Below the pieces are notes generated by a model. The model worked only from the letters and a program-made list of their open reading frames with translations. It had not been told where the DNA came from and made no database searches. A DNA stretch of 33,627 bases from Sedimentisphaerales bacterium (GTDB lineage Bacteria > Planctomycetota > Phycisphaerae > Sedimentisphaerales > SM23-30). A program made the position numbers and the translations under genes. The stretch is from contig JAFGHE010000095.1 in NCBI GenBank assembly GCA_016930295.1, forward strand, positions 1 through 33,627. The letters are read 5' to 3'. Below are positions 16,185-24,055 of this stretch, in pieces (the first letter of the stretch is position 1; the number at the start of each line of letters is the position of its first letter).

Positions 16185-17078
16185 TTGGGTTTCCAAGACA
16201 GACCATATTATCAGGATCAGAATCCATATTCCGGCGGTGGGTATAGAGGAGGTATGATGAATTTAATGGGTGTACCGTCACTGCCTCCCATGGTGAAGCG
16301 TCTCCTGTTGATTAATGTGATTGTCTTTGTAATACAGATGATTTTCCCGATTAGAGGCGATATACCGTTTGACGAGCAAAAAATCACGCTGGATTACTGG
16401 TTTTCGGCCATAGGAATACCATGGACGATGGCGATCCAGGTCTGGCGATTAATAACCTTTCAATTTCTGCACGGTTCTTTTTTTCATATATTGTTAAACA
16501 TGTGGGGTCTTTACATGTTTGGCGTCAGGCTTGAACCCATATGGGGAAGCAAGAAGTTTTTAACCTTTTATCTTACCTGTGGCTTTGTGGGAGGTCTGGT
16601 CTATGTTGTGGGTTGTCAAACCGGATATTTTGGAGGCTACCTTATCGGGGCGTCGGGAGGTGTTCTGGGCTTGTTGATGGCAAGTGCCATTCTGTTTCCC
16701 CAGATGAAAATATTTTTATTTCCCATCCCCATCGCCATTCCGATTCGCATATTGACATTAGTCGCGGTCATGGGCTACGTTTTGAATGTTGTCCGAAATT
16801 ATAATGCTTTTGGTTCGAATGCCGGCGGCGACCTGTGTCATTTGGGAGGGATGGCGACAGCCTTTATCTGGCTTAAATGGGGTGACCTTCTCCGGTTTAA
16901 ATTTAAATTCAACCTGAAAGAAGGCAGCTATCAAAGGAAGTTGGAACGGGATCAAAAGATGCAGTTTGAGGTGGATCGGATTCTGGCCAAGGTGAGCGAA
17001 CAGGGGATCCAAAGTCTATCGCGCAAGGAAAAGCAGATACTGCAAAAGGCCACTGAAAAGAAGAAGAAGACGGGGTGA
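16185..17078 (+). CDS. Rhomboid family intramembrane serine protease
   Basis: This is an intramembrane serine protease with about six membrane spans. Counting from the TTG start, the catalytic Ser157 lies in GASGG and the catalytic His219 in GDLCHLGG, in the expected fourth and sixth helices. The upstream conserved segment FLHGSFFHILLNMW (about 94-107) holds the family's oxyanion-side His/Asn residues. The C-terminal 60 residues are charged and cytoplasmic (KLERDQKMQFEVDRILAKVS). TTG 16185 is favoured because AAAGG precedes it at 8 nt and the protein then starts MGFQDRPYYQ. An ATG at 16125 in the same frame lies within a hairpin and has no ribosome site. The substrate is unknown. Confidence 0.88.
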   Translation: MGFQDRPYYQDQNPYSGGGYRGGMMNLMGVPSLPPMVKRLLLINVIVFVIQMIFPIRGDIPFDEQKITLDYWFSAIGIPWTMAIQVWRLITFQFLHGSFFHILLNMWGLYMFGVRLEPIWGSKKFLTFYLTCGFVGGLVYVVGCQTGYFGGYLIGASGGVLGLLMASAILFPQMKIFLFPIPIAIPIRILTLVAVMGYVLNVVRNYNAFGSNAGGDLCHLGGMATAFIWLKWGDLLRFKFKFNLKEGSYQRKLERDQKMQFEVDRILAKVSEQGIQSLSRKEKQILQKATEKKKKTG

Positions 17079-17262
17079 AAATCCAGTTGTGTGTTTTGGG
17101 TTGTGGGTTGTGAGCCAGGTGAGCGGGAAATTGGAGTCAGGGTGGTCGATCTGAAACCAAATAATTTCAAATTTAAGATTTCAAGGTTGTTTATACATAA
17201 CCCATTTATTATCATGCCTTTACATTAATATGGTTTTTAATTTTCATAAAAATATACAATTT

Positions 17263-17292
17263 TTATTGGCTATTTGGCCAAATAGCCAATAA
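17263..17292. promoter_or_regulatory. Perfect 30-bp palindrome, candidate ArsR operator
   Basis: Arms TTATTGGCTATTTGG and CCAAATAGCCAATAA meet with no loop, which fits a dimeric repressor's operator better than a terminator. A weak -35 (TTGGCT) and -10 (TAATAT) 18 nt apart fall within it, so binding would block polymerase. It is 180 nt upstream of the arsR start, with MITE copy 2 in between. The rhomboid gene ends 184 nt before it. Confidence 0.55.
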
Positions 17293-17359
17293 TATATAGA
17301 TGAGATAACAAACAAGCAGTTGGAATGGGCGGATAAGATTTTATCTGCCTTTCGTGGTT

Positions 17360-17450
17360 GACGCCGGCGTCAAAAGTATGTGGCAGCTTTGTAGTGACTT
17401 ATAAAGCCTGTCCCGGCGAAACGCCGGGATTGACTTTTGACGGCGGCATC
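17360..17450 (+). mobile_element. MITE-like repeat, copy 2 (subfamily A)
   Basis: The left end is GACGCCGGCGTCAAAAGT and the right end ACTTTTGACGGCGGCATC. The left end also forms a 16-bp palindrome, TTGACGCCGGCGTCAA (17358-17373). Outside the second hairpin it is nearly identical to copy 1. That hairpin here is TCCCGGCG-AAA-CGCCGGGA (17411-17429) instead of an A/T-rich stem, with pairing kept. No target duplication is visible. It ends 21 nt before the arsR start codon. Confidence 0.8.
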
Positions 17451-17471
17451 ATTTGAATAGGAAGGAAAACG

Positions 17472-17792
17472 ATGGATTTAAAGACACAGACAAGATATAA
17501 CGCTCGTGCGGAGATTGTCAAGGCGATAGCGCATCCGACGCGGTTATTTATTGTGGATGAGTTGGCCGGGGGGGAGAAATGTGTGTGTGAACTGACGAAG
17601 ATGATCGGCGCGGACATCTCCACGGTGTCCAAGCATCTGTCGATTCTGAAAAACGCCGGTATCGTGCAGATCGATAAACGGGGTACGCAGGTTTTTTATC
17701 AACTGAAGTGCCCGTGTATTCTGAGGTTTTTTGATTGTGTGGAGTCGGTGCTGAAGGAAACCGCACGGGAGCATATTGCGATAGTGGACTAA
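17472..17792 (+). CDS. arsR: ArsR/SmtB-family metalloregulator
   Basis: The 106-residue winged-helix repressor has the recognition region ISTVSKHLSILKNAGIV. Candidate metalloid thiols are Cys37 and Cys39 in the GGEKCVCELT motif of the sensing helix, plus Cys80 and Cys82 (KCPC) and Cys89. A CxC at this position is the arsenite/antimonite type. It heads the arsenic island and should repress it until a thiol-reactive metalloid binds. A GGAAGG ribosome site lies 7 nt ahead of the ATG, directly after MITE copy 2. A 30-bp palindrome further upstream is a plausible operator. Confidence 0.92.
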   Translation: MDLKTQTRYNARAEIVKAIAHPTRLFIVDELAGGEKCVCELTKMIGADISTVSKHLSILKNAGIVQIDKRGTQVFYQLKCPCILRFFDCVESVLKETAREHIAIVD

Positions 17793-17920
17793 GTACTGAA
17801 AAAGTTGTGTGTTGTGAGTTCGAGGTCAGGATTTTTTTAGAGAATGGCGACAATGGCAATCAACTGTAAACAATATGATTATAAATAATTTAAGACATCA
17901 ACAGGTCTTTTTAAGAAAAA

Positions 17921-19093
17921 ATGGAAATAGTGAATAAGCAAATCAAATATTTTATAGTAATCCTAGTGGTGTTTCTGGGGTGTTATTTTCTGCCGGTCGG
18001 TCGGATGCGTTTTGATAATGCCGTGATGGAGGCTCTTTACCTGTTAAAATGGTATGCGCGGGAGCATGTTCTATTGTGTCTGGTTCCGGCGTTTTTCATT
18101 GCCGGTGCGATTGCGGTATTTGTCAGTCAGGAATCGGTGATGAAATACCTGGGCGCCGGAGCGAACAAGGTACTGGCATATGGAGTTGCGTCGGTTTCAG
18201 GGACCATTTTAGCAGTGTGTTCGTGTACGGTGCTGCCGTTGTTTGCGGGGATCTACCGGATGGGCGCGGGGCTGGGCCCGGCCACGGCGTTTTTGTATTC
18301 CGGTCCGGCTATCAATGTATTAGCCATTATTCTGACGGCACGGGTATTAGGAATGAAGTTGGGCCTGGCGCGGGCGATTGGTGCGATTGTTTTCAGTATT
18401 GTGATCGGGTTATTGATGCATGTTATTTTTCGCAGGGAGGAACAGGATAAGGTAAAAAAACAGGCGATCATGCCGCAAAATCAGACGATGCGTCCCTTAT
18501 GGCAAAATGGATTCTATTTTGCGGCCATGGTGTCGGTGCTGGTTTTTGCCAACTGGAGCCGGCCTGATTCGTCCACGGGAGTATGGCAGGCGATCTATTC
18601 GGTCAAGTGGATTGTTGCAGGCATATCGCTGGCGGCGGTCATTCTTATGGTGTACGTATGGTTTCGTGCTGATATGTCCGAGTGGTTTGGCAATAGTTGG
18701 GATTTTGCCCGGCAGATTTTGCCTCTTTTGTTTTTTGGGGTGTTGGTGGCCGGATTACTGCTGGGGCGGCCCGGCGGTGAAGGTCTTATTCCCTCGGCAT
18801 GGATCAGCCGGATGGTGGGTGGCAATTCAGCGAGTGCGAATTTATTTGCGTCAGTGGCCGGGGCGTTTATGTATTTTGCCACCCTGACGGAGGTGCCGAT
18901 TCTGCGCGGACTTATTGATAATGGCATGGGACAGGGCCCGGCGTTGGCGTTGTTACTGGCGGGCCCGGCGTTGTCGCTGCCTAATATGCTGGTAATCCGG
19001 AGTGTGATGGGGACGAAGAAGACGGTGGTCTATACATTACTGGTGATTGTGATGGCCTCCCTTACGGGAATGATATTTGGAGCACTATTCTAA
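17921..19093 (+). CDS. COG0701/DUF318 permease (ArsP-like)
   Basis: The 390-residue integral membrane protein has about eight to ten spans in two repeated halves. The first half contains AVCSCTVLPLFAGIYRMGAG (Cys100 and Cys102) followed by GPATAFLYSGPAINVLAI. The second half has the matching TEVPILRGLIDNGMGQGPAL and LLAGPALSLPN. This is the PF03773 permease family, which includes ArsP exporters of methylarsenite; others are assigned to metal or thiol-adduct export. Its position between arsR and trmO, with an ACR3 pump further on, supports arsenic-related efflux. The substrate is not proven by the sequence. Its stop codon overlaps the next start by one base. Confidence 0.85.
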   Translation: MEIVNKQIKYFIVILVVFLGCYFLPVGRMRFDNAVMEALYLLKWYAREHVLLCLVPAFFIAGAIAVFVSQESVMKYLGAGANKVLAYGVASVSGTILAVCSCTVLPLFAGIYRMGAGLGPATAFLYSGPAINVLAIILTARVLGMKLGLARAIGAIVFSIVIGLLMHVIFRREEQDKVKKQAIMPQNQTMRPLWQNGFYFAAMVSVLVFANWSRPDSSTGVWQAIYSVKWIVAGISLAAVILMVYVWFRADMSEWFGNSWDFARQILPLLFFGVLVAGLLLGRPGGEGLIPSAWISRMVGGNSASANLFASVAGAFMYFATLTEVPILRGLIDNGMGQGPALALLLAGPALSLPNMLVIRSVMGTKKTVVYTLLVIVMASLTGMIFGALF

Positions 19094-19578
19094 TGGATGC
19101 AAACAAGATAGAACTGAGACCTATCGGCACTATTTATTCGCCATTCCAACAGGCGCAAGGCACACCGATCCAGCCGGCCTTTGCTCACGAAGCAGAGGGA
19201 ATCGTAGAGGTTTTTGATGAGTACGTCGAGGGATTGAAAGACCTGGACGGCTTTGAGAGAATCTGGCTGCTTTTCTGGCTGGACCGATGTTCAGAATACA
19301 AACTCACTGTGACGCCGTACATGGATACGGAACAACGCGGTTTATTTTCCACGCGTGCCCCGGCCCGGCCTAATCCGGTAGGACTATCGTGCGTGAAGCT
19401 TGAGCGTATCGAATCCAATAAACTTTATATTCGTGAACTTGATATTCTTGATGGCACACCGCTGCTGGATATAAAGCCGTATAGTTCCAAATTTGACTGT
19501 TTTGAGGTGTCACGGAACGGATGGCTGGATCATGTAAAAGATAAGGCTCATAAAGCAGATGAAAGGTTCCATCGTTGA
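19093..19578 (+). CDS. trmO: tRNA (N6-threonylcarbamoyladenosine(37)-N6)-methyltransferase TrmO (TsaA/YaeB)
   Basis: The 161-residue protein has the single-sheet TrmO fold blocks: RPIGTIYSPF at the N terminus, EGLKDLDGFERIWLLFWLDR, then STRAPARPNPVGLSCVKLER and ILDGTPLLDIKPYSSKFD. These form the SAM-binding site of the family that methylates t6A37 in tRNA. The protein is shorter than E. coli TrmO because it lacks the C-terminal domain, like archaeal members. TrmO genes recur inside arsenic operons, and here it is translationally coupled to the permease (TAATG overlap). Whether it acts on tRNA or on an arsenic-related substrate in this setting is open. Confidence 0.88.
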   Translation: MDANKIELRPIGTIYSPFQQAQGTPIQPAFAHEAEGIVEVFDEYVEGLKDLDGFERIWLLFWLDRCSEYKLTVTPYMDTEQRGLFSTRAPARPNPVGLSCVKLERIESNKLYIRELDILDGTPLLDIKPYSSKFDCFEVSRNGWLDHVKDKAHKADERFHR

Positions 19579-19606
19579 TCAATGAGAGGTATTGACTGAC
19601 AGGAGA

Positions 19607-19695
19607 GACGCCAGCGTCAAAAGTATTTCGAACGTTTGTTTCTGTATTAAAAACAATGATTTTAATTGCCAATATCCATTTTTGACGGGCGCATC
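19607..19695 (+). mobile_element. MITE-like repeat, copy 3 (subfamily B), with 6-bp target duplication
   Basis: The left end is GACGCCAGCGTCAAAAGT and the right end TTTTTGACGGGCGCATC. The element is flanked on both sides by AGGAGA, a clean 6-bp direct repeat. Subfamily B has a different interior from A: a GTTTGTTTCTG segment and a hairpin ATTAAAA (19646-19652) with TTTTAAT (19660-19666). The right-hand AGGAGA doubles as the ribosome site of the next gene, whose ATG is 11 nt after the element. It splits the arsenic gene run between trmO and the thioredoxin gene. Confidence 0.82.
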
Positions 19696-19706
19696 AGGAG
19701 ATTAAA

Positions 19707-19940
19707 ATGAAAAAGATACAGGTGCTCGGGCCGGGCTGTCCGAAATGTACGGTGCTGGCTCAACATACCGAACAGGCCTTAAAGGACCTTGGTTTAGAGT
19801 ATGAACTTGAGAAAGTAACGGATATCGATGCCATCATGAATTTTGGTGTTATGATGACGCCGGCGCTGGTGGTGGATGGTGAGGTTAAATTCGTGGGGAA
19901 AGTGCCTTCGATTGCAGATATTAAAGGGATACTTATATAG
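19707..19940 (+). CDS. Small thioredoxin-fold protein (redox-active disulfide protein 2 type)
   Basis: The 77-residue protein starts MKKIQVLGPGCPKC, with the redox pair Cys11 and Cys14 in a C-P-K-C motif, and ends in MTPALVVDGEVKFVGKVP, which contains the cis-proline region of the thioredoxin fold. This minimal glutaredoxin-like family is common beside COG0701 permeases and CcdA-like proteins in anaerobe arsenic islands. It likely passes electrons to a partner in the same operon. The ribosome site AGGAG is provided by the target duplication of the preceding MITE. Confidence 0.88.
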   Translation: MKKIQVLGPGCPKCTVLAQHTEQALKDLGLEYELEKVTDIDAIMNFGVMMTPALVVDGEVKFVGKVPSIADIKGILI

Positions 19941-19957
19941 TTTTAAGGAGAACTATC

Positions 19958-20332
19958 ATGGCTGAAAATGAAGGTTGTGCATGCAGCAGCGGCCCGAAAC
20001 TGATTTTTGCGTGTTCGGGAGCAGCGGATGTGGGCGAGATAACGGACGTGTCGGCGCGGATACTGAGCCGGAACGGTGTGGGAAAGATGTTCTGTCTGGC
20101 GGGGGTGGGCGGGCGCGTGGGGCCGATCATGATGAGTACGGAATCGGCCTCTCAAATTCTGGCGCTGGACGGCTGCGGGCTTGACTGTGTGAAGCATACG
20201 CTGGAGATGGCCGGATTTTGTAATTATCAGCATGTGCGGGTGACCGATCTGGGTCTGGAAAAGGGCAAAACACCTGTTAATGAGAATGCGATAAATAAAG
20301 TAGTTCACCGCGCTGTGGAATTACTGGGCTGA
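19958..20332 (+). CDS. DGC-domain putative zinc-binding protein
   Basis: The 124-residue protein has six cysteines: Cys7 and Cys9 (GCACSS), Cys19 in IFACSG, Cys46, and the defining LDGCGLDC with Cys73 and Cys77. The DGC motif and preceding ACSGAADVGEITD stretch identify the PF08859 family, described as putative zinc-binding and found with arsenic or mercury genes. It probably binds a thiol-reactive metal or relays electrons; its activity is not established. A strong AAGGAG lies ahead of the ATG, 17 nt after the small thioredoxin gene. Confidence 0.85.
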   Translation: MAENEGCACSSGPKLIFACSGAADVGEITDVSARILSRNGVGKMFCLAGVGGRVGPIMMSTESASQILALDGCGLDCVKHTLEMAGFCNYQHVRVTDLGLEKGKTPVNENAINKVVHRAVELLG

Positions 20333-20360
20333 TAGAAACCCGCAAAAAGAGGTATTTATC

Positions 20361-20822
20361 ATGGGTAAAACCGGAAAGATAATAATCGTGCTTTTATTGG
20401 GAGGGGCGGTGGCGGCGGTTATGATAGCCAAACAGGACTCGAATACCTGTTGCCCCATAACCAGGGCAATTGATTTTATTAAATCGCCAGAAACATCTGA
20501 CAGCGAAACTGCCGGCGAAACAGATAGTCATTCCAAACGGTTGCCGCGTCTGATTGATCTGGGTTCAGATAGCTGCGTGCCCTGTAAGATGATGGAGCCG
20601 GTTCTGGAAGAACTGAAAACTGAATATTCCGGCACTCTGGATGTGAAATTTATTAATGTTCGTCTCTATCCGGAGGCGGCAGAAGATTACAGGATCACGT
20701 TAATCCCCACCCAGATATTCTTTAATGCCGGCGGTGAGGAATTATATAGGCATGAAGGATATATGTCCAAGCAGGACATTCTCAGCAAGTGGCAGGAATT
20801 AGGAGTGGATATCAACAATTAA
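20361..20822 (+). CDS. Membrane-anchored thioredoxin-family protein
   Basis: The 153-residue protein has an N-terminal signal anchor (about 6-23, KIIIVLLLGGAVAAVMIA), then a variable linker with a CC pair, and a thioredoxin domain from about residue 62. The active site is SCVPCKMMEP (Cys72, Cys75), and the cis-proline region is TLIPTQIFF. It should face the periplasm and receive or deliver electrons through a CcdA-like membrane partner. That partner's gene begins 3 nt downstream. AAGAGG precedes the start. Confidence 0.88.
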   Translation: MGKTGKIIIVLLLGGAVAAVMIAKQDSNTCCPITRAIDFIKSPETSDSETAGETDSHSKRLPRLIDLGSDSCVPCKMMEPVLEELKTEYSGTLDVKFINVRLYPEAAEDYRITLIPTQIFFNAGGEELYRHEGYMSKQDILSKWQELGVDINN

Positions 20823-20824
20823 CT

Positions 20825-21220
20825 ATGGTTCAGGAGCTTTTCTCACACTTAACTGACGCGCTGGAAGGCACTCCGGTTATTGCTATGGGGGCTGCATTTG
20901 TCTGGGGTAAGGGATTGTGGGCGGCTTTTATCCTGGGACTGGTTTTTGGTATCGCTTTGGGGCCGTGTACCTTTGCGTATATGGCGCCTATGCTGGCTCT
21001 GACGTTCAAACTGGCATCCAGTAACTTTGGGTATGGCGTGTTACTACTGCTGGTCTATGGTGTTAGTCACTGCTGTGTGATTGTGCTGGCCGGAACATTT
21101 ACTGAAATTGTCCAGCGTTATATGAACTGGAACGAAAAATCACGGGGAACCATTATAATTAAAAGAATCTGTGGACTCCTGGTCATACTGGGAGGTTTGT
21201 ACCTGATTTATATTGCCTAG
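20825..21220 (+). CDS. CcdA/DsbD-like membrane protein with apparent internal deletion
   Basis: The 131-residue membrane protein looks like a shortened cytochrome c biogenesis (CcdA-type) electron carrier. The first 28 residues, ending GAAFVWG, resemble the start of the full-length family. The sequence then jumps to [20 protein letters not shown], which normally belongs to the second half. The second-half cysteine is present (GPCTF, Cys48), but the first-half Ser-Pro-Cys motif and about 90-100 residues are missing. The reading frame stays open across the junction near 20908. Full-length members have about 230 residues and six spans; this one has about three. It could be a functional mini-protein, a decayed gene or an assembly error. 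The start at 20825 follows directly on the thioredoxin stop. Confidence 0.7.
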   Translation: MVQELFSHLTDALEGTPVIAMGAAFVWGKGLWAAFILGLVFGIALGPCTFAYMAPMLALTFKLASSNFGYGVLLLLVYGVSHCCVIVLAGTFTEIVQRYMNWNEKSRGTIIIKRICGLLVILGGLYLIYIA

Positions 21221-21246
21221 AAATGAAACAGAGGGAATCAAATTTT

Positions 21247-22461
21247 ATGTCAACCAAAGCATGTATCACCAAGCAGGCCAAAGGGTTGAGTATTTTTGAA
21301 AAATATCTTACTGTATGGGTAATTTTATGTATAGCCGGGGGGATTACTCTGGGCAAGGTGGCGCCGGGAGTGGCGAAGTTTCTGGACGGGCTGGCGATTT
21401 ACGTGGACCGTGCGCCGGTGGTATCGGTCCCGATTGCGGTATGCCTGTTTTTTATGATGTATCCGATCATGGTCAAGATTGATTTTACCGAGGTTCTCAA
21501 AGCCGGAAAAAGTATTAAACCGGTGGGTCTGACACTGTTGGTCAACTGGGCCATTAAGCCGTTTACGATGTATGCGATATCGCTTTTTTTTCTGGGCACG
21601 GTGTTTTACGGCCTGATCGGGCCGGAGGCTGTGGATTATGTCAAGATGCCGTTTGGTCTGGATCTGAAGGTTGGGGCCGCCTACGGCGTGGGGTCCGTGG
21701 TTATACAGGACGGCGTGAAGATGCTGGAGGTACCGCTCTGGCGGAGTTATCTGGCGGGCTGTATATTGCTGGGGATTGCCCCGTGCACGGCGATGGTGCT
21801 GGTATGGGGGTATCTGGCCAAAGGCAACGACGGGCATACGCTGGTGATGGTGGCGATCAACTCGCTGACCATGCTGTTTCTGTATGGGCCGCTGGGCGGA
21901 TTATTATTGGGAGTGGGCCGATTGCCGGTTCCGTGGCAGGCGTTATTACTTTCGATTTCCATTTATGTGGCCCTGCCTTTGGCGGCAGGCATCCTGTCGC
22001 GAAAAATTATCATCTCGGCCAAGGGTGAGTTATGGTTTAAAGAAAAGTTTCTGCATTTCCTCACACCTATAACGATTATTGCCCTGCTGATTACGCTGGT
22101 ATTATTATTTTCCTTCAAAGGTGAAGTCATCCTTGCCAATCCGCTTACGATTATATGGATTGCCGTACCGCTGTTTATCCAGACGAATCTTATTTTCTGG
22201 CTGGGCTATGGGCTGGCACGGAAAATGAATCTTTCGTATGAAGATGCCTCGCCGTCGGCCATGATAGGCGCCTCGAACCATTTTGAAGTGGCGATAGCCA
22301 CGGCCACGATGCTGTTTGGCCTGTCTTCGGGGGCGGCCCTGGCCACGGTGGTCGGGGTTTTGATCGAAGTACCGGTCATGCTCCTGCTGGTAAAGATCTG
22401 TTTGAAAACCAAGGGATGGTTTAACCCGGATTTCCCAGACAAGCTCATGGAAAAGAAATGA
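21247..22461 (+). CDS. acr3: Arsenite efflux permease ACR3
   Basis: The 404-residue protein has ten membrane segments typical of the ACR3 branch of the BASS superfamily, which extrudes arsenite using the membrane potential. Diagnostic pieces are [18 protein letters not shown] (the conserved Cys of the fourth helix), [14 protein letters not shown] near the N terminus, and [22 protein letters not shown] 21247 is used because GAGGGA lies 10 nt before it; ATG 21223 in frame lacks a ribosome site. It closes the arsenic island. No arsenate reductase gene (arsC) is present in the window, so As(V) reduction would need a gene elsewhere or the thiol proteins here. Confidence 0.95.
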   Translation: MSTKACITKQAKGLSIFEKYLTVWVILCIAGGITLGKVAPGVAKFLDGLAIYVDRAPVVSVPIAVCLFFMMYPIMVKIDFTEVLKAGKSIKPVGLTLLVNWAIKPFTMYAISLFFLGTVFYGLIGPEAVDYVKMPFGLDLKVGAAYGVGSVVIQDGVKMLEVPLWRSYLAGCILLGIAPCTAMVLVWGYLAKGNDGHTLVMVAINSLTMLFLYGPLGGLLLGVGRLPVPWQALLLSISIYVALPLAAGILSRKIIISAKGELWFKEKFLHFLTPITIIALLITLVLLFSFKGEVILANPLTIIWIAVPLFIQTNLIFWLGYGLARKMNLSYEDASPSAMIGASNHFEVAIATATMLFGLSSGAALATVVGVLIEVPVMLLLVKICLKTKGWFNPDFPDKLMEKK

Positions 22462-22637
22462 AAATTATTTGAATAGAGCTCATAGAAGGCGTATGATTAA
22501 GTTATTGTCATACTAAATTGGAGATCCCAACGGGTAAAAAGCAAAAAGGAGGGATACACATTTTTTTACATTTTTCTCTAGTCAATTATAAAACTTTGAG
22601 TATCATTGTAAACCATCTGAATTCGTGAGAGTTTACT

Positions 22638-22937
22638 ATGTATGATTTTCTGGAAAATGAAGCCATTGTGTTTTTTCTCGGATTGTGTGTATTCTTTTTT
22701 TATATTCTCAATCATAAAAAGCTCAAATTAATACAAAGCGGCAAGATATTCATTGCCTGTTATGGATTTATCCTTATGGCCTGGCTCCTGACCAACCTGG
22801 AATCCTTTTGGATTCCGGAAGTCATGAATCATCTTGAGCATTTATGCTATACCGCCAGTTCGGTATTGTTGTTACTGGCGACCTGGTCGTTTTCCACTAA
22901 GAGGGAAAATCATAATGATCCTCATCAACATTTTTGA
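22638..22937 (+). CDS. Small membrane protein preceding a histidine kinase
   Basis: The 99-residue protein has three hydrophobic stretches (about 8-25, 37-55 and 70-84), a positively charged turn NHKKLKLIQSG, and a His-rich tail. Its last codons overlap the first codons of the kinase gene by 23 nt in a different frame, which suggests coupled translation and a sensory partnership. No family is recognised. The upstream 176 nt hold no clear promoter or RNA. Confidence 0.55.
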   Translation: MYDFLENEAIVFFLGLCVFFFYILNHKKLKLIQSGKIFIACYGFILMAWLLTNLESFWIPEVMNHLEHLCYTASSVLLLLATWSFSTKRENHNDPHQHF

Positions 22938-23892
22938 CATGCTAAGTTTTATAGCCTCTTTATGCACTCTGGTCCTCATCTGTTCAGGCTTAAAACATTC
23001 CCGGAACAGGGATATCCATTTACTGCTTCTGGGAATTGTTATCCTTTATGTCTATCGTAATACCAGTAACTTTCTGGAATGGTCGGATATCACACCCTTA
23101 TTGGTTCCGTATGAAGATTACATCGATCTCGTGTCACCCTTGTTATGGTTATTCATTTTTTATGCATTCCTGCAAAAACTCACCCAGGAAGAACTTGAAT
23201 CCAAAAACGCCGAACTTGAACGTTTTGTTTACACTGTCTCGCATGATCTCAAGAGTCCCCTGGTTAGCGTAAACGGATTCCTGAGTCTGCTACAGGATGA
23301 TATCAAAGATAACGATCAGGCACAAATTCAGAATGATATTAGTAACATAAAAAATGCCGCGGATCAGATGAATCAACTTCTCGATGATATGCTCGAATTG
23401 TCCCGGATCGGCCGTACCTCAACGACACCGCAACCAACATCGCTGAACACCGTCATTCAGGAAGTTATCGACCTGATGACAGCCAACATCAAAACGTCCA
23501 ATGCAACTATCGATATTGAACCGGACCTTCCGGTCGTCCTTGTTGATAAAACCCGCTTCTTTGAAATCTTTCAAAACCTGATCGATAACGCCCTTAAATA
23601 TCGCAGCGAAAACCGACCGCTTCACATCCACATTTTTTCCCGGTCATCCTCATCCGGAACTATCGTATATATTAAAGACAATGGCATTGGTGTCAATCCT
23701 AAATACCATGATAAAATCTTTGGTCTGTTCAATCAACTCAATCCGGGATATAATGGCACTGGTATCGGTCTGGCCATCGTTAAACGTATTATCGAAGTCC
23801 ATCATGGTAGTATTTGGATCGAATCAGAAGGTTTCGACTGTGGTTCCACCTTCTGCATCAGTCTCCCTCACGATATAATCTGCAATAAATAA
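22915..23892 (+). CDS. Membrane sensor histidine kinase
   Basis: The 325-residue protein has three N-terminal membrane spans (about 5-25, 34-50 and 70-88), a short coiled linker ELESKNAELERF, then a HisKA domain with the phosphorylated His110 in YTVSHDLKSPLVS. The ATPase part has the N box NLIDNALKYRS (from about 222), a G1 box KDNGIGVNPKYHDKIFGLF and a G2 box GTGIGLAIVKRII. ATG 22915 is preferred; GAGGG precedes it and the protein begins with the membrane span. No response regulator is adjacent, so it is an orphan here. It resembles the PocR-containing kinase at 28567 from the linker onward. Confidence 0.87.
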   Translation: MILINIFDMLSFIASLCTLVLICSGLKHSRNRDIHLLLLGIVILYVYRNTSNFLEWSDITPLLVPYEDYIDLVSPLLWLFIFYAFLQKLTQEELESKNAELERFVYTVSHDLKSPLVSVNGFLSLLQDDIKDNDQAQIQNDISNIKNAADQMNQLLDDMLELSRIGRTSTTPQPTSLNTVIQEVIDLMTANIKTSNATIDIEPDLPVVLVDKTRFFEIFQNLIDNALKYRSENRPLHIHIFSRSSSSGTIVYIKDNGIGVNPKYHDKIFGLFNQLNPGYNGTGIGLAIVKRIIEVHHGSIWIESEGFDCGSTFCISLPHDIICNK

Positions 23893-24055
23893 CCACTGGA
23901 TTTACTCTGGTTATTATACTATTTAAATTCTCTTCACCGCGTATCCAGAGTTTCGAATTTTCTCCTATCCCGTTTCGATGAAGAAGTGAACGAGGCGATT
24001 CAGGCATACTATCACATCCTTGTACCCCTAAACAAGAAAAAGTATTTTTGCTGTT

